A stretch of DNA of 64,000 bases from Natrialba magadii ATCC 43099. GTDB lineage: Archaea; Halobacteriota; Halobacteria; Halobacteriales; Natrialbaceae. Below, in pieces: positions 62,692-64,000 of this stretch (the stretch's first letter is position 1; the number at the start of each line of letters is the position of its first letter). Below the pieces are notes generated by a model that was not told the DNA's origin, did no database searches, and was given only the letters and a program-made list of their open reading frames with translations. The stretch covers positions 2,542,001-2,606,000 of the forward strand of contig NC_013922.1 in assembly GCF_000025625.1 (NCBI RefSeq). The letters run 5' to 3'. Made by a program: the position numbers and the translations under genes.

Positions 62692-62836
62692 CCACCTCAA
62701 GGACTTCTGGGCGGAGATCTAACGCGGTACAGGTATCGCTCAGCCGGTCGCAGTTGCACCAAAACCGTCGTCCAGCGACCGGGTCGTGCTCAATCTGCTA
62801 CTCAATTCTACTCACGGGATCGTCGCCGACGAGACA

Positions 62837-62975
62837 CACGTATGGTCGCCGCTGAGTCGGCCGGGACGTGTTCGAAAAGCCGACGGGGACCCGTCGCCCG
62901 CGAAACGTCGCCACCGCCCACGCCGTGATGGATAACGCCGTTGATGTCATCGATGACCGCTACCCACAGAGGTTT
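62837..62975 (+). pseudogene. Decayed duplicate of the egsA 5' end
   Basis: From GTG at 62868 the translation 'MFEKPTGTRRPRNVATAHAV' aligns with the egsA start 'MFEKSTWIRLPRNVVVGHGV', continuing 'VDVIDDRYPQR' against 'VEVVDDLHLQGR'. ACACGTAT upstream of both, followed by similar sequence with CTGAGTC/GACTCAGTCC, extends the match about 30 nt upstream. The rest of egsA is missing, so only about 36 codons remain. Confidence 0.75.
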
Positions 62976-62982
62976 GTCCCCG

Positions 62983-64000
62983 CTACCGCTGAAACCGCTG
63001 CGTCCCGAGCAGCGACATCGCGAGCGCGACGACACCACCGATCGCCAAATGCGCCCAGTAGGTCGTCAGCCGGTAGAGGATCGCTCCCGCCGTCGCCACA
63101 TCCGCCGGAACGCCTGCCGTGGCGACGAGCAAACTCGCCAGCACAACCTCGATGCCGCCGCTCCCGCCGGGCAACGGCACGACGCCGCCGAACGACGCCA
63201 GCGGCGCACAGACGAACACCAGCGCCAGCGGCACGTCAACGCCCAGCGCGACCAGCCCGAAATACAGCGGCACCGCGTTGAACACCCAGCTCACGACCGC
63301 GATTCCGAACGCCGCGACGAGCGTCCGCGGCGACGCCTGAATCGCTTCTAGCGTCCCGAAGAAGCCGTCGATCCGACTCGTCAGCGCTCCCTCTAACTGC
63401 GTCAGCCGCGAGAACGGCAGTTTCCCCACCAGGGTTTCCGCGTGGCCGGCCAACTCGAGTGCCACGTGTCTCGCGACCCCGCGGTGGAAGACGATGACGA
63501 CGACGCTCGCTGTGAGGAGTCCGCCGCCACCGAGGACGGCGAGGCTGGCACCGATGGAGTCGAGCGAGCCGTCGCCCGTGAGGACGAAGATGGCTGCGCC
63601 GAGGCCGGCGATGACGAGGCTGCCGATGACGTTGAATCCCTCCGCGGCGGCGACGGCGGCCAGGTTGTCCTCGAACTCGGAGTCGGAGTTGTTCGCGAGC
63701 AGGTAGGCGGTGACGGGGGTACCGGTCGAGCGACCCCAGGGAAGCGCGCTGCGGGCGAAGTAGCCCGAGAGATAGGCGGTCGCGAACGCGGTGCCGCGGG
63801 CTGCGCCTTCGACGGGTGCGAGGAGTCGTTTGACGAGCAGGCCCCGGAGCGCGAGCATGCCGAGACCGGTGAGAAGGGCAGCGGTGAGCGCCGCGGGATG
63901 GGCTTCGCGGACGTTGTCGAGGACGGCATCCCAGCCGACGCCGTAGATGAAGAGCCCAATGACTACGACGGCAACTGTGAGCCCGCCGACCGCCCGCCGC
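62983..64000 (-). CDS. Lysylphosphatidylglycerol-synthase-type flippase-like membrane protein, N-terminus beyond the window
   Basis: 339 residues are visible and the frame is open at base 64000, so the start is outside. Six or more hydrophobic helices and the features 'YLSGYFARSALPWGRSTGTP', 'EGFNVIGSLVIAGLGAAIF' and 'PLPGGSGGIEVVLASLLV' match the LPG-synthase TM (YbhN/UPF0104-like) family, which moves or transfers lipids. The visible N-terminal part includes 'VAVVVIGLFIYGVGWDAVL'. Its 3' end lies 8 nt from the egsA relic. Confidence 0.88.
   Translation of the reverse strand, partial: RRAVGGLTVAVVVIGLFIYGVGWDAVLDNVREAHPAALTAALLTGLGMLALRGLLVKRLLAPVEGAARGTAFATAYLSGYFARSALPWGRSTGTPVTAYLLANNSDSEFEDNLAAVAAAEGFNVIGSLVIAGLGAAIFVLTGDGSLDSIGASLAVLGGGGLLTASVVVIVFHRGVARHVALELAGHAETLVGKLPFSRLTQLEGALTSRIDGFFGTLEAIQASPRTLVAAFGIAVVSWVFNAVPLYFGLVALGVDVPLALVFVCAPLASFGGVVPLPGGSGGIEVVLASLLVATAGVPADVATAGAILYRLTTYWAHLAIGGVVALAMSLLGTQRFQR

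Overview
The window comes from an extremely halophilic archaeon, most likely a member of the Natrialbales. The support is: GC-rich DNA with many CTCGAG-type words, very acidic proteins, Tat-type lipoproteins, leaderless promoters (TATA-like box about 25 nt before the start codon), archaeal information-processing genes (L44e, S27e, aIF2-alpha, Nop10, aEF1A, archaeal ProRS) and egsA, which makes the archaeal lipid backbone. The genus is inference.

Layout. 0-5 kb holds the tail of a flavin oxidoreductase, coaBC (coenzyme A), a DUF7344-type membrane regulator, hpt (purine salvage) and two conserved haloarchaeal unknowns. 5-20 kb holds two complete, divergently oriented peptide/nickel-type ABC importers (binding protein, two permeases, two ATPases each) that share a 508-nt palindrome-rich intergenic region; paralogous small membrane proteins lie on both outer sides. 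20.4-20.9 kb is an initiator tRNA-Met gene with degenerate copies of its 3' end, looking like old integration scars. 22.2-24.5 kb is the translation/RNP operon rpl44e-rps27e-aif2a-nop10-pac2. 24.6-29 kb has an HtpX-like protease, a MarR-type regulator, a geranylgeranyl-reductase-like flavoprotein and an SDR. 29.1-30.5 kb is a TnpB-only IS200/IS605-family element with a strongly structured 3' end. 30.6-36.2 kb has a universal stress protein, a ROK kinase, an exported LVIVD-repeat protein with a PGF-type C-terminal anchor, a NifU-type protein, and an ACT-domain gene coupled to homoserine dehydrogenase.

36.4-38 kb is aEF1A-S10. Then come a rhomboid protease, tRNA-Ala(CGC) followed by another tRNA-3'-end scar that supplies the start of a small membrane protein gene, a CBS-domain protein, and a possible catabolic group (ThDP enzyme, MFS transporter, class III aminotransferase). 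45-48.7 kb has a Nudix hydrolase with a (Ser-Glu-Thr)n microsatellite, two exported proteins (one with no normal start codon) and a quinone-oxidoreductase-like enzyme. 48.9-56.5 kb has proS, the large glutamate synthase gene gltB, an Lrp/AsnC regulator that may act on it, and a HalOD1 protein. 56.9-64 kb has an AhpD-like enzyme, a very unusual Arg/Gln-rich disordered protein with a duplicated motif, an epimerase, egsA, a lipoprotein, a decayed duplicate of the egsA start, and a truncated flippase-like membrane protein running off the window.

Most genes are housekeeping or transport. The strongest candidates for something undescribed are the Arg/Gln-rich protein (57826-59610), the tRNA-scar-derived gene start at 39239, the egsA relic at 62.9 kb, the exported ORF without a canonical start at 46.4 kb, and the long insertions that split the cysteine motif in both F-type transporter ATPases.
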